From Candidatus Poribacteria bacterium (lineage in GTDB: Bacteria; Poribacteria; WGA-4E; WGA-3G), in the NCBI GenBank assembly GCA_022826805.1, contig JAJDUH010000021.1, positions 1-64,000 of the forward strand: a stretch of DNA of 64,000 nt, read 5' to 3'. Both the position numbers and the translations under genes were made by a program. Positions 1-8,189 of this stretch are shown piece by piece (positions within the stretch are counted from its first letter, which is position 1; each line of letters opens with the position of its first letter). The notes under the pieces were generated by a model, which was given only the letters and a program-made list of their open reading frames with translations, had not been told where the DNA came from and did no database searches.

Positions 1-1
1 G

Positions 2-124
2 GCTTTGCGCAACACCGCACTTTCCATATTACGCTTAGCAGGATACAAGGCTATCGCTAAAACAATGCGATATTTCGCCGCACATCCTAAACAGGCTATG
101 AAACTTTTGAAAAATAATTTTTAA
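2..124 (+). pseudogene. C-terminal end of an ISAs1-like transposase, cut by the window edge
   Basis: Frame 2 is open from the window edge to a TAA at 122-124 and encodes 40 residues. They include LRNTALSILRLAGYKAIA and MRYFAAHPKQAMKLL, which resemble the last residues of ISAs1-family DDE transposases (RN-x-A-x-x-LLR-x-AG-x-x-x-IA then R-x-x-x-x-P). Only the tail is visible, so I cannot tell whether the element is intact upstream. No terminal inverted repeat was recognised after the stop. It is not related to the housekeeping operon that follows, so an insertion next to the rimP promoter is the simplest reading. The family name is from memory of the motif. Confidence 0.55.
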
Positions 125-157
125 AACTAAATGACCCTAAACGACAAGCAAATTCGC

Positions 158-186
158 TTGATAAAAAAAGGGAAAAAGGATATTAT
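158..186 (+). promoter_or_regulatory. Sigma-70 type promoter for the rimP-nusA-infB operon
   Basis: TTGATA at 158-163 and TATTAT at 181-186 are separated by exactly 17 bases in an A-rich spacer. The predicted start near 193 gives a leader of about 198 nt before rimP. That leader can form an 8-bp stem between 221-228 (ACTGCTGC) and 260-267 (GCAGTAGT, one G-U pair). Nothing else between 125 and 390 was recognised. Confidence 0.65.
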
Positions 187-390
187 GTAACAATAGAGGC
201 AGGTCCGCGAGAATTAATACACTGCTGCTTAGCTTAAAGGTCGGTAGAAGTTGCCACACGCAGTAGTCAGGATTTAGGGCGAGAACTTAATACTTCACAA
301 TCCTCCCCTATCATCGGCGTGCAACGAAACCGAAATGAACCGCGAAGAACCTCTACTACTGGGACATATCGCGTTTTTTTTTAAATTGCA

Positions 391-840
391 ATGACGGTAA
401 CCGAGAAGAACTCTATCTTTGAACTGTTAGCACCAATACTTGACATTGACGGCTTTGAACTCGTGGATGTTGAAGCCCAGTCGCAAACACTACGGCTCCT
501 TATTCACAAATCCGGAGGTCTCACAGTATCAGACTGCCAAGCAGTAGACTGTGTGGTGCGCCCGATTTTAGAAGTGCACCAGCACTTGGCAAGTTACACA
601 CAATTAGAAGTCGCCTCACCGGGGTTAGATAGACCTTTGCGAACTGCTGCAGACTTTCGGCGAAACTGCGGACGGACTGTCCAAATAGAAGTCGCTTTGA
701 AAAACGATGTAAATTATCAGGTGCAAGGTGATGTAATGGAGGTGTCCAATGAGCAGGTGATCTTGGCACAAAACAACGGGAAACACATTACTATTAATAT
801 CTCACAAATTCGCAACGCGCAAATACACCTGAAATGGTAG
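391..840 (+). CDS. rimP: Ribosome maturation factor RimP
   Basis: This 149-residue protein matches RimP, which binds the maturing 30S subunit and helps its assembly. The N-terminal half carries the family pattern around GFELVDVE, and the diagnostic VASPGLDRPL motif lies near residues 76-85. A C-terminal Sm-like beta-barrel follows at about residues 90-149, including the QVQGDV strand. Length is typical. It is the first gene of a rimP-nusA-rnpM-infB block found in most bacteria. The ATG follows a T/A-rich stretch without a clear Shine-Dalgarno sequence. The gap to nusA is 111 bases. Confidence 0.9.
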   Translation: MTVTEKNSIFELLAPILDIDGFELVDVEAQSQTLRLLIHKSGGLTVSDCQAVDCVVRPILEVHQHLASYTQLEVASPGLDRPLRTAADFRRNCGRTVQIEVALKNDVNYQVQGDVMEVSNEQVILAQNNGKHITINISQIRNAQIHLKW

Positions 841-951
841 TCAGCAAAAACTGAGATCGTCGTTCGCAAGCCCACATTCAGCAGACCTGATACATAGAAA
901 TTCGGAAAGGAGTACGCGGGTTGACCCGAAAAGGCACCGCGGATATTACTT

Positions 952-2205
952 ATGTTAGAAAGCCTCCAAAACGCCATTCGTCAAAACACAGCGCAAACAG
1001 AGCTTCCGGAACATGTTTTCGTTGAAGCCATAGAAGCCGCTTTACGCGCTGCTGCGCGCCGAGTTTATGGTCCGGATGCCAATATTTCTGTAGAGATCGA
1101 TCTCGAAAAAGGGGATATCAGGTGTTACGTCCCGAAAAAAGTCGTTAATATTATGCGCGATTTCTCGACAGAAATTCCGATTGAGGAAGCTAAGAAACTC
1201 CAAGCGGATGTTGAACTTGGGCAGGATCTGAATGTAGAAATCAATCCAAGTGAGTTTGGACGAATTCCAGCACAATTGGCGAAACAGATTCTTTTCCAAA
1301 AAATAAAACAGGCAGAACGAGAAAAAATCTATCAGGAATTTGTCGGTCGTGAAGGCGAAATCGTCACCGGATATGTCCAGCGTTTTGAACGGGGCGGCAT
1401 TATCTTAGACCTCGAACAGACAGAAGCTTTTTTACCGCCTCGCGAGATGCCACGCTCGAAAACTTACGAACGTGGTAAACGCTTGCAATGTCTAATTTTA
1501 TCAGTGAAAAACGAGGCACGCGGTGCTCCTGTTATTGTATCTCGTACACACCGAGATCTTCTTGCAATGCTTTTTGAGCAGGAAGTCCCTGAAATCTACG
1601 AAGGTCAAGTCCGCATTATGGCAGTCGCGCGGGATCCGGGGAATAGAGCAAAGGTCGCTGTCCAGGCAACTGAGGAAGGTATAGATGCTGTCGGCACGTG
1701 TGTTGGGGTTAAAGGAATTCGCGTTCAAACTATCGTTAGTGAACTTGACGATGAAAAAATCGACCTGTTAGAATGGAGCGAAGATACAAGTGTCTTCATC
1801 GCCAATGCCTTACGTCCCGCTGCTGTCCGCCGAGTGGAGCTTGATGAAGAAACTAAAAGTGCCCGTGTTATTGTACCCGATAACCAACTCTCGTTAGCAA
1901 TCGGTCAACGTGGACAGAATGCTCGGCTTGCCGCAAAATTGACCGGATGGAAGGTCGATATAAAGGGTGAATCAGAAGCAGCCGTTTCGATCAATGAACT
2001 CTTTAAACCGGATCCGAGTGAAGAAACTGCCGAGGAAGTAGCGGTGAACCTCGAAGAGAACACCGACAATATAGAAGCACAAACTGAAGTAGAGACAGGG
2101 CAAGATGAAGAGGCGTCTGTGATAAACTCTGAGGAAGATGCAGAGACAAACGGATCTCATGAGAGTGTCGAAAATGACGACTTTGACACTGAGTCTGAAA
2201 AATAA
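952..2205 (+). CDS. nusA: Transcription termination/antitermination factor NusA
   Basis: The 417-residue protein is NusA, which binds RNA polymerase and modulates pausing, termination and antitermination. The N-terminal polymerase-binding domain covers about residues 1-125, an S1 domain about 130-200, and two KH domains follow: the first has GVKGIR near 252 and the second IGQRGQNARLA near 318. After about residue 350 it ends in a Glu/Asp-rich tail, without the acidic-repeat domains of E. coli NusA. The ATG at 952 fits family N-termini, yet the nearest good ribosome-binding site (AAAGGAG, 906-912) is 39 bases away. That site is ideally spaced instead for a TTG at 921 that opens a short out-of-frame ORF. 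Between them CGGGT-TG-ACCCG can form a small hairpin. Confidence 0.93.
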   Translation: MLESLQNAIRQNTAQTELPEHVFVEAIEAALRAAARRVYGPDANISVEIDLEKGDIRCYVPKKVVNIMRDFSTEIPIEEAKKLQADVELGQDLNVEINPSEFGRIPAQLAKQILFQKIKQAEREKIYQEFVGREGEIVTGYVQRFERGGIILDLEQTEAFLPPREMPRSKTYERGKRLQCLILSVKNEARGAPVIVSRTHRDLLAMLFEQEVPEIYEGQVRIMAVARDPGNRAKVAVQATEEGIDAVGTCVGVKGIRVQTIVSELDDEKIDLLEWSEDTSVFIANALRPAAVRRVELDEETKSARVIVPDNQLSLAIGQRGQNARLAAKLTGWKVDIKGESEAAVSINELFKPDPSEETAEEVAVNLEENTDNIEAQTEVETGQDEEASVINSEEDAETNGSHESVENDDFDTESEK

Positions 2206-2292
2206 CTTTCTAACGTCTTTTTATTTTAGACTGTCAAGACCAGAACCGTAGGTACACCGATTCGGTGGATTGGAAGAGCGTTTAAAGAGTGG

Positions 2293-2607
2293 GTGAGGTT
2301 TTTGAGGGCTGTTATTCGCACTTGTATCGGGTGCCGTGGTAAATTTTCGCAGAAAACGTTAATCCGATTTGTGTGTCAAGGAGACAAAACACTACAGATG
2401 GATGGCCCAAAGAAATTAGCCGGGCGCGGAGCTTACGTTTGCCGTTCGCAATCCTGCGTCCAGAAAGCATTTAAGTCTCCAAAACGGATTAATTCTTTAT
2501 TACGTGTACAACTCACAAGCAGAGTTATCGCGCAGTTTGAACAAGTCCTTCTTGAATGTGCGAGGAAATCTACGAGCTCAACAGGAAAAAAGGAGGAACT
2601 ATCATGA
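2293..2607 (+). CDS. rnpM: RNase P modulator RnpM (YlxR, DUF448)
   Basis: This 104-residue protein carries the YlxR/DUF448 signature RTCIGCRGKF near residue 9, followed by a LIRFV strand and a GRGAYVCR segment near residues 46-53. The family is a small RNA-binding protein encoded between nusA and infB; in Bacillus it is reported to modulate RNase P, hence the name RnpM. Translation probably begins at GTG 2293, since no ATG fits. The C-terminal 25 residues are Ser/Lys rich. Its TGA overlaps the infB start in an ATGA arrangement, so the two are likely translationally coupled. The L7Ae-like gene often found next (ylxQ) is absent. Confidence 0.85.
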   Translation: MRFLRAVIRTCIGCRGKFSQKTLIRFVCQGDKTLQMDGPKKLAGRGAYVCRSQSCVQKAFKSPKRINSLLRVQLTSRVIAQFEQVLLECARKSTSSTGKKEELS

Positions 2608-4643
2608 CAAAAGGCACGCGACAGCGGCGAAGGTCCGCTAAAAACAATCGTGAAGCTAATCAAAACTCAGGCACGCCCGTTTCTAAATTGGCAAAGGAAT
2701 ATAAACTAACAAGCAAAGAACTCATCGCTATATTAGAAGACCACGGCATTCAGGTTAAAAACGAAAAGAGTTTTCTTGACTCAGAAACCGTCGCGCTTAT
2801 CGAATCTGAATTGGCAGAAAACCTATCTGAGGAACACACCTCTACAGTTGCGGAGCCCGCCGAAGACAGTTCTGATACAAGCCCTCAAACAACAGATAGT
2901 TTGCAGATCACAGAAGGCACAACAGTGTCGGACCTCGCGGCATCCCTAAAATTACAACCCTCAGCCCTGATTATGCGGCTCATGAAGTTAAGAGTGATGG
3001 CAAATATCAATCAACGTCTCGATTACGATACGTTGATAATGCTTGGGAAACACTTAGATTTTGAGGTAATCAAAGAACGGACGCTTGAAGAGGACCTATT
3101 AACAGATCCACCCGATCCACCGGAATCTTTACAACCCCGAGCGCCAGTTGTCACAATCATGGGGCACGTTGACCACGGCAAGACCTCTCTTTTGGACTCC
3201 ATACGTGAATCAAATATTAGTGAATCTGAAGCGGGGAATATCACACAACACATTGGGGCTTACCACGTGAGTTTGTCGACAGGAAGTGTTATTTTCTTGG
3301 ATACACCCGGTCACGCTGCCTTTACCGCTATGCGGGCGCGAGGGGCACAAGTAACCGATATCGTCGTCCTGATTGTCGCTGCTGATGATGGGGTCATGCC
3401 CCAGACTATTGAAGCCATCAGTCACGCAAAAGCCGCCAAGGTTCCAATCGTGGTAGCGATAAATAAGATAGATGTCCCCGGGGCGCGTCCAGATTATATC
3501 CGACAACAATTGGCAGAACAGGATCTTGTGCCAGAAGAATGGGGCGGACAAACAATTTGTGTTGAAACCTCTGCAACAGAAGGAACCGGCATTGACACTT
3601 TACTGGAAATGCTCCTCTTAGAAGCTGCACTCCTTGAATTGAAAGCGAATGCAAACAAAGCTGCACGAGGTATCATTATTGAAGCAGAGGTCGACAAAGA
3701 ACGCGGGGCTGTCGCGACGGTTCTTGTGCAGTCTGGAACCCTGCGCGTCGGAGATGCCTTTGTTTCAGGAAGATATTCTGGAAAAGTTAGGGCGATGATA
3801 GATGATCACGGTAAACGTATGAAGGAAGTAGGTCCCTCACGTCCTGTTGAAATCCTCGGTTTCACAGGTGTTCCGGAGGCAGGTGACAAGTTTTATGCGG
3901 TCGAATCCGATAGGGATGCCCGAACCATCAGCGAAACTCGGCAAGACCAATATCGGACCGAAAAACTTGGTGCAAACAGTCACATCAGCTTAGAAAACCT
4001 ATTCCAACAGATCCAAGAAGGTGAGATTAAGGAACTGAACGTTGTCCTCAAAGGCGATGTGCAAGGTTCAGTGCAAGCTGTTGCTTCATCCCTACTTGAT
4101 TTGAGTACGGAGGAGGTTAAAATCAATATCATTCACCAAGCCGTTGGTGGTATTACCGAAACCGACATTCTGCTCGCCTCTGCCTCTGATGCTATTGTCG
4201 TCGGTTTTAATGTACATCCGACAACAGAAGCAGTACAAGCAAAAGAAATTGAAGGGATTGATGTGCGTACGTATAACGTCATCTACAATCTTATCTCCTA
4301 TATCCGCTCAGCGATGGAAGGCTTATTAGATCCGGAAGTTCGCGAAGTTGTTATTGGGCGTGCAGAAGTTCGTGAATTGTTTAGAGTACCACGGCTGGGT
4401 TTAGTTGCAGGTAGTTATGTCAATTGGGGACGAATCTCCTACAATCAACCGCTTCGTATCCTTCGCGACAATCGCTTAATTCACGAAGGGAAGGTGAATT
4501 CGCTTCGCCGTTTCAAGGACAATGTGAATGAGGTGCAAGCGAATTATGAATGCGGTATAGGTATCGAAACCTTTGATGACTTGAAAGTTGGCGATGTGCT
4601 CGAATGTTACGTTCATGAGCAAGTGGCGCGCTCACTGTCTTAA
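2604..4643 (+). CDS. infB: Translation initiation factor IF-2
   Basis: IF-2 is the GTPase that brings initiator tRNA to the 30S subunit and promotes subunit joining. I start it at ATG 2604, which follows AAGGAGG and overlaps the rnpM stop, giving 679 residues. Two IF2-N helical modules appear near residues 25-70 and 105-150. The G domain starts near 185 with [14 protein letters not shown], then [15 protein letters not shown] and the NKID specificity motif. Domains II-IV follow to the end, including [13 protein letters not shown] and the GIGIETFDD segment. The protein is shorter than E. coli IF-2 mainly because the N-terminal region is reduced. Confidence 0.95.
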   Translation: MTKGTRQRRRSAKNNREANQNSGTPVSKLAKEYKLTSKELIAILEDHGIQVKNEKSFLDSETVALIESELAENLSEEHTSTVAEPAEDSSDTSPQTTDSLQITEGTTVSDLAASLKLQPSALIMRLMKLRVMANINQRLDYDTLIMLGKHLDFEVIKERTLEEDLLTDPPDPPESLQPRAPVVTIMGHVDHGKTSLLDSIRESNISESEAGNITQHIGAYHVSLSTGSVIFLDTPGHAAFTAMRARGAQVTDIVVLIVAADDGVMPQTIEAISHAKAAKVPIVVAINKIDVPGARPDYIRQQLAEQDLVPEEWGGQTICVETSATEGTGIDTLLEMLLLEAALLELKANANKAARGIIIEAEVDKERGAVATVLVQSGTLRVGDAFVSGRYSGKVRAMIDDHGKRMKEVGPSRPVEILGFTGVPEAGDKFYAVESDRDARTISETRQDQYRTEKLGANSHISLENLFQQIQEGEIKELNVVLKGDVQGSVQAVASSLLDLSTEEVKINIIHQAVGGITETDILLASASDAIVVGFNVHPTTEAVQAKEIEGIDVRTYNVIYNLISYIRSAMEGLLDPEVREVVIGRAEVRELFRVPRLGLVAGSYVNWGRISYNQPLRILRDNRLIHEGKVNSLRRFKDNVNEVQANYECGIGIETFDDLKVGDVLECYVHEQVARSLS

Positions 4644-4723
4644 CCGCGTCAAGTTTGCATAACAATCCATTTTCACAAAAGGCACGATTGAAAGATCGCG
4701 CCTGTAGCTGACTAACAGTTTTC

Positions 4724-5008
4724 ATGCACATCGGTGTTTGTAAAATCTGGCTCCGAATTCCACAGAGCCACTCACTGAAGGCAAAGCGCCGGGTCATCAA
4801 AAGCCTGATCGCGAGGCTTAAGAATCGGTTCAATATTGCTATTGCGGAAGTAGAAGCGTTAAATACGCATGAAGCTGCGGTATTAGCTGCTGTATCAGTT
4901 TCTAATGATGCAGCGCATTTGAATAGACTCATCTCACACGTTATCACCTTTATTGAGGCAAATGTAGATGCTGAGTTAGTGGATTATAAAACTGAATTTT
5001 TCTTTTGA
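4724..5008 (+). CDS. DUF503 family protein (YlxP-like)
   Basis: The 94-residue product has the DUF503 pattern: a first beta strand (HIGVCKIWLRIP), then SLKAKRRVIKSLIARLKNRFNIAIAEVE compressed around residues 16-45, and a C-terminal helix before a short final strand. This small ferredoxin-fold family is commonly encoded between infB and rbfA and is called YlxP in Firmicutes. Its molecular role is not firmly established; the position suggests ribosome assembly. There is no convincing Shine-Dalgarno sequence before the ATG and an 80-base gap after infB. The only doubt is the exact start. Confidence 0.85.
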   Translation: MHIGVCKIWLRIPQSHSLKAKRRVIKSLIARLKNRFNIAIAEVEALNTHEAAVLAAVSVSNDAAHLNRLISHVITFIEANVDAELVDYKTEFFF

Positions 5009-5036
5009 TGAAGATTGCATCAAAGACAGGAACATT

Positions 5037-5420
5037 ATGGTAAACAATAGAAGACAAGACCGGGTTGGTGCCTTAATCCAACGAGAACTGAGTGAAATTA
5101 TCCAACGTTCCGTTAAGGATCCACGCGTTGCGCTTTGTACCATCACGCAAGCGGAGATTTCACCCGACCTGAAATATGCAGATGTGAAGGTGAGTGTCAT
5201 CGGCGATCAAACCCAAAAGGATAATACACTTGCAGGTCTGAAAAGTGCAGCCGGGTTTCTTAGGCGAGAAATTGGTAACCGTCTTACACTCCGCTACTCA
5301 CCAGAACTTCGATTCGCCATAGATGAATCCGCCGACTATCTCTTCAAAATAGACGGACTCCTCAAATCTGTTGAATCCGAAGACGAAACACCTGAGAATC
5401 ATACAGCGGACCTTTCATGA
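5037..5420 (+). CDS. rbfA: Ribosome-binding factor A
   Basis: RbfA is a KH-fold assembly factor that binds the 30S subunit near the 5' region of 16S rRNA and is needed for late maturation and cold growth. This 127-residue product shows the family features: R-x-x-RVGALIQRELSEIIQR at the N-terminus, DPRVALCTITQAEISPDLKYADVKVSV in the middle, and LRYSPELRFAIDES near residues 90-105. An ACAGGA ribosome-binding site precedes the ATG. The stop overlaps the next gene as ATGA. Confidence 0.93.
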   Translation: MVNNRRQDRVGALIQRELSEIIQRSVKDPRVALCTITQAEISPDLKYADVKVSVIGDQTQKDNTLAGLKSAAGFLRREIGNRLTLRYSPELRFAIDESADYLFKIDGLLKSVESEDETPENHTADLS

Positions 5421-6451
5421 GCACCTTACATAATATGGTTGACATGCATCAATACCGCAGCCTCCTCGCACTACTGGATCGGTACGACAATTTCGCACTC
5501 TCAACGCACATTAACCCGGATGGCGATGCGATTGGTTCTGAACTGAGTCTCTATTTCTTTTTAACGCAACTGGGAAAATCTGTTAGAATATTTAACACCG
5601 ACACAGTGCCAACTAACTACAGATTTCTACCATTCTGGGACAGCATTGAAGGCGTAGGTTCGGTCGGCAGTTATCGTCCAGAAGTGCTGGTTGTTTTAGA
5701 CGCCAGCACACTCGAACGGATCGGTAAGACGTTGTCGAAAATTTTGGTGCCGATACATATACTCGTCAACATTGATCATCATGCGACAGCGGAAGCGTTC
5801 GGTAATATCAATCTCATCGAGCCTTCAGCCTCTTCCACATCAGAAATCGTATATACACTCATTAAGTACCACCAAACCCCAATAAGCAAATCCTGTGCCC
5901 TTTGCCTATACACAGGATTGATGTTTGATACTGGCTGCTTTCGCTATAGCAATGCTACAGCCGAGACGCACCGTATCGCGGCGGAATTGATTGAGATCGG
6001 GGAATTTGCTCCCGATGAGGTTTACCGGTCGGTCTACGAACATATCCCTGTTAGTAAAATTCGTCTGTTAAGTGAAATCCTCCGCACCTTGAAAGTCACA
6101 GATAACGGTAAGATCGCCTCCGTATACGCCACACAAGCAATGTTCCAGAAGACCGGTACAACCCCTGAAGCTGTAGAGGGTGTTGTGAACCAGATTCAAG
6201 CAATTGCGGGCATTGAAGTGGCATTGTGTGCGTGCGAATTGAGAGATGGAAGTACTAAGGTGAGTCTGCGGAGCCAAGGTCAGGTAGATGTCAGTGAACT
6301 GGCTGCGGAGTTTGAAGGCGGAGGACACTCACGCGCCTCAGGCTGTCGGATTGTAAGGCCTTATTTATCAGCAATTACAGCACTTGTCCACACCGCACAA
6401 CGTTACATTGATCAGCCCTCCACGAGATGTGGTGATTCTTTTAAGGATTGA
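5417..6451 (+). CDS. nrnA: DHH/DHHA1 phosphoesterase, NrnA-like oligoribonuclease/pAp phosphatase
   Basis: The 344-residue protein belongs to the DHH superfamily, manganese-dependent phosphoesterases that degrade short oligoribonucleotides and 3'-phosphoadenosine 5'-phosphate. Motifs seen are HINPDGDAIGSE near residue 31, a VVLDAST segment near 94, the DHH triad in NIDHHATAEAFG near 119, and the DHHA1 glycine loop EGGGHSRASGCR near 297. Start and stop overlap rbfA and nearly touch ribF. In many genomes truB (tRNA pseudouridine synthase) sits between this gene and ribF; it is missing here. Confidence 0.88.
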   Translation: MSTLHNMVDMHQYRSLLALLDRYDNFALSTHINPDGDAIGSELSLYFFLTQLGKSVRIFNTDTVPTNYRFLPFWDSIEGVGSVGSYRPEVLVVLDASTLERIGKTLSKILVPIHILVNIDHHATAEAFGNINLIEPSASSTSEIVYTLIKYHQTPISKSCALCLYTGLMFDTGCFRYSNATAETHRIAAELIEIGEFAPDEVYRSVYEHIPVSKIRLLSEILRTLKVTDNGKIASVYATQAMFQKTGTTPEAVEGVVNQIQAIAGIEVALCACELRDGSTKVSLRSQGQVDVSELAAEFEGGGHSRASGCRIVRPYLSAITALVHTAQRYIDQPSTRCGDSFKD

Positions 6452-6455
6452 AAAC

Positions 6456-7424
6456 GTGGAAAACGCTTGCAATAAAAGTGATTCCTCAATCGCGACAATA
6501 TACAACTTAGACGACATCACCGGATTCGAGAAAGACACTGTAGTTACCTTCGGCGTGTTCGATGGAATCCATATTGGACACCAAGCGGTTATCAAAACGC
6601 TTTTGCAGCGTGCTGCGCAAGATAAATTAATGAGTGTGCTGGTCGGATTCTACCCACATCCACTGGCATTTCTGTCCCCAGAACGATCTCCACCTATCTT
6701 GACCCCTCTTTCCAAGCGCATGGAAATTCTTCACCAATTTGGCATTGATAAAATTGTCATTCTCAACTTTGACGCGCAGATTGCGGCAATGTCTCCTGAA
6801 TCCTTTGTCGAGAAGGTTCTCTTGGAGAAATGTCGAGCCAAACACGTCGTCGTTGGCTATGCCTGTCAATTCGGGAAAAATCGCGCTGGTAATGCGCAGC
6901 GATTAGCAGAAATCAGCGAGGACTATCCATTTGATGTCACAATCGTCCCACCAACAGAGATAAACGGTGCGCCTGTTCATAGTACTCGCATCCGCCAAGC
7001 ACTTGCGCGAGGCGACCTCCGTTGGAGTTCACAATTATTGGGGCGTCCTTACTCGTTGGTTGGAGAGGTTGTCCACGGTGATGGCAGAGGCAAACACATC
7101 GGCTTCCCGACCGCGAATATAGACACACAGAACCAAATATGTCCACCTAATGGTGTATACGCAATCCGCGCAAAACTGGAGGGTAAGTGGTTAGATGGTG
7201 TCCTAAATATCGGCACACGTCCTACCTTCAATGAGTTGAACTTTCAAGTAGAAAGTTACTTTTTCGATTTCAACGAAACCATTTATGGTAAATCAGTAGA
7301 AATCTTTTTTGTAGAAAAAATTAGGAGCGAACGGAAGTTCCCGAACCTTCAATCTCTTGTTCAACAAATACAACGCGATGTCATGGCTGCAGCGGAGATT
7401 CTCGCCGAGTCTGCACATCCGTAA
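6456..7424 (+). CDS. ribF: Bifunctional riboflavin kinase/FAD synthetase
   Basis: RibF converts riboflavin to FMN and then FAD. The N-terminal nucleotidyltransferase domain has TFGVFDGIHIGHQAVI with the HIGH motif, then FYPHPLAFL and FGKNRAGN. The C-terminal kinase domain has VVHGDGRGKHIGFPTANI near residue 200. I choose GTG 6456 because AAGGA at 6443-6447 lies eight bases upstream and the GTG is five bases past the nrnA stop, giving 322 residues. A longer reading from 6384 would overlap nrnA by 68 bases and add an unconserved N-terminus. FAD and FMN made here would serve NuoF, PdxH and PyrK in this window. Confidence 0.9.
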   Translation: MENACNKSDSSIATIYNLDDITGFEKDTVVTFGVFDGIHIGHQAVIKTLLQRAAQDKLMSVLVGFYPHPLAFLSPERSPPILTPLSKRMEILHQFGIDKIVILNFDAQIAAMSPESFVEKVLLEKCRAKHVVVGYACQFGKNRAGNAQRLAEISEDYPFDVTIVPPTEINGAPVHSTRIRQALARGDLRWSSQLLGRPYSLVGEVVHGDGRGKHIGFPTANIDTQNQICPPNGVYAIRAKLEGKWLDGVLNIGTRPTFNELNFQVESYFFDFNETIYGKSVEIFFVEKIRSERKFPNLQSLVQQIQRDVMAAAEILAESAHP

Positions 7425-7459
7425 GAGGCATGAAAACTATCCAATCACAAGAGTTTAAT

Positions 7460-7488
7460 TTGAATTTCAGGTTGATGTGTGATATTAT
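7460..7488 (+). promoter_or_regulatory. Promoter for rpsO
   Basis: TTGAAT at 7460-7465 and TATTAT at 7483-7488 have a 17-base spacer. The start predicted near 7495 leaves a leader of about 190 nt before the rpsO start at 7687, which contains the terminator-like hairpin listed separately. Confidence 0.6.
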
Positions 7489-7549
7489 ATATCTACATAA
7501 TATTAAATCCAGACAAGAATCGGAGTAATCGTCTGAAGCAACTTAGTGT

Positions 7550-7613
7550 TCATCTCATATAGCGTGGGCAAAGCATTTTTGTTTCATATTGTGCGTTTTA
7601 TGAGATGATTTTT
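7550..7613 (+). terminator. Terminator-like hairpin in the rpsO leader
   Basis: A perfect 10-bp inverted repeat, TCATCTCATA at 7550-7559 and TATGAGATGA at 7599-7608, is followed directly by TTTTT. The 39-base loop is long for an ordinary terminator. It lies inside the leader between the promoter at 7460 and rpsO, so it could act as an attenuator. S15 is known to control its own mRNA leader in several bacteria by differing structures; a link here is inference. Confidence 0.45.
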
Positions 7614-7686
7614 GACAAGACAAAATTCACAAATTTCTAAAATTTGTTGTATAAATCAGTTGTTCAACCAAAAGGAGGTGACACAA

Positions 7687-7977
7687 TTGGCAATTAGTGC
7701 AGCAGAGAAGCAAGAACTCATGCAACAGCATCAGTTACACCAACAGGATACAGGCTCTCCAGAGGCTCAAGTGGCAATTTTAACTGCTCGCATTCGACAG
7801 TTGACTGAACATTTTCGGACACACCGGAAGGATTACCATTCCCGCCACGGACTTTATCGCCTTGTTGGCAAGCAGCGCCGTTTGTTAAGGTATCTGCACA
7901 AAAAGGACGTTACACGCTATTACCGTTTGATTGATGAACTTGGAATTCGTGACACTATCGGAACAAGGAGAAATTAG
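7687..7977 (+). CDS. rpsO: 30S ribosomal protein S15
   Basis: S15 binds the central domain of 16S rRNA early in 30S assembly. The sequence has the family hallmarks: [17 protein letters not shown] near residues 20-36, [15 protein letters not shown] near 43-57 and [12 protein letters not shown] near 58-70. Translation most likely begins at TTG 7687, preceded at six bases by AAGGAGGTG, giving 96 residues, close to the usual 89. A longer reading from 7612 would add 25 atypical residues and bury the ribosome-binding site. The next gene is pnp, the common rpsO-pnp pairing. Confidence 0.93.
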   Translation: MAISAAEKQELMQQHQLHQQDTGSPEAQVAILTARIRQLTEHFRTHRKDYHSRHGLYRLVGKQRRLLRYLHKKDVTRYYRLIDELGIRDTIGTRRN

Positions 7978-8084
7978 ATTTCGCGCTGGTGCCAAGCGGT
8001 TATGAAATACGTTTTATATTGCGGCAGATAGTGTTCAAATCACATCAGAGTCGTACATTATAACACTTAAAGATTGTAGCCATA

Positions 8085-8113
8085 TTGACAATGCCTTTCT
8101 TTGAGCATAGATT
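8085..8113 (+). promoter_or_regulatory. Promoter for pnp
   Basis: A perfect TTGACA at 8085-8090 is followed after 17 bases by TAGATT at 8108-8113. The predicted leader is about 70 nt. Apart from this promoter the 212-base rpsO-pnp gap shows nothing I can name. Confidence 0.6.
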
Positions 8114-8189
8114 TTTCTCTAACCGTTTTTTTATTTTTTATACTTGGTGACACAACGAAATAATTGGAAATACAGGAGAAGTATATAGA

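Noticed and set aside
7612..7686. Longer start for rpsO at 7612
   Set aside because: It adds 25 residues unlike S15 and would place the very strong AAGGAGGTG site inside the gene; TTG 7687 fits better.
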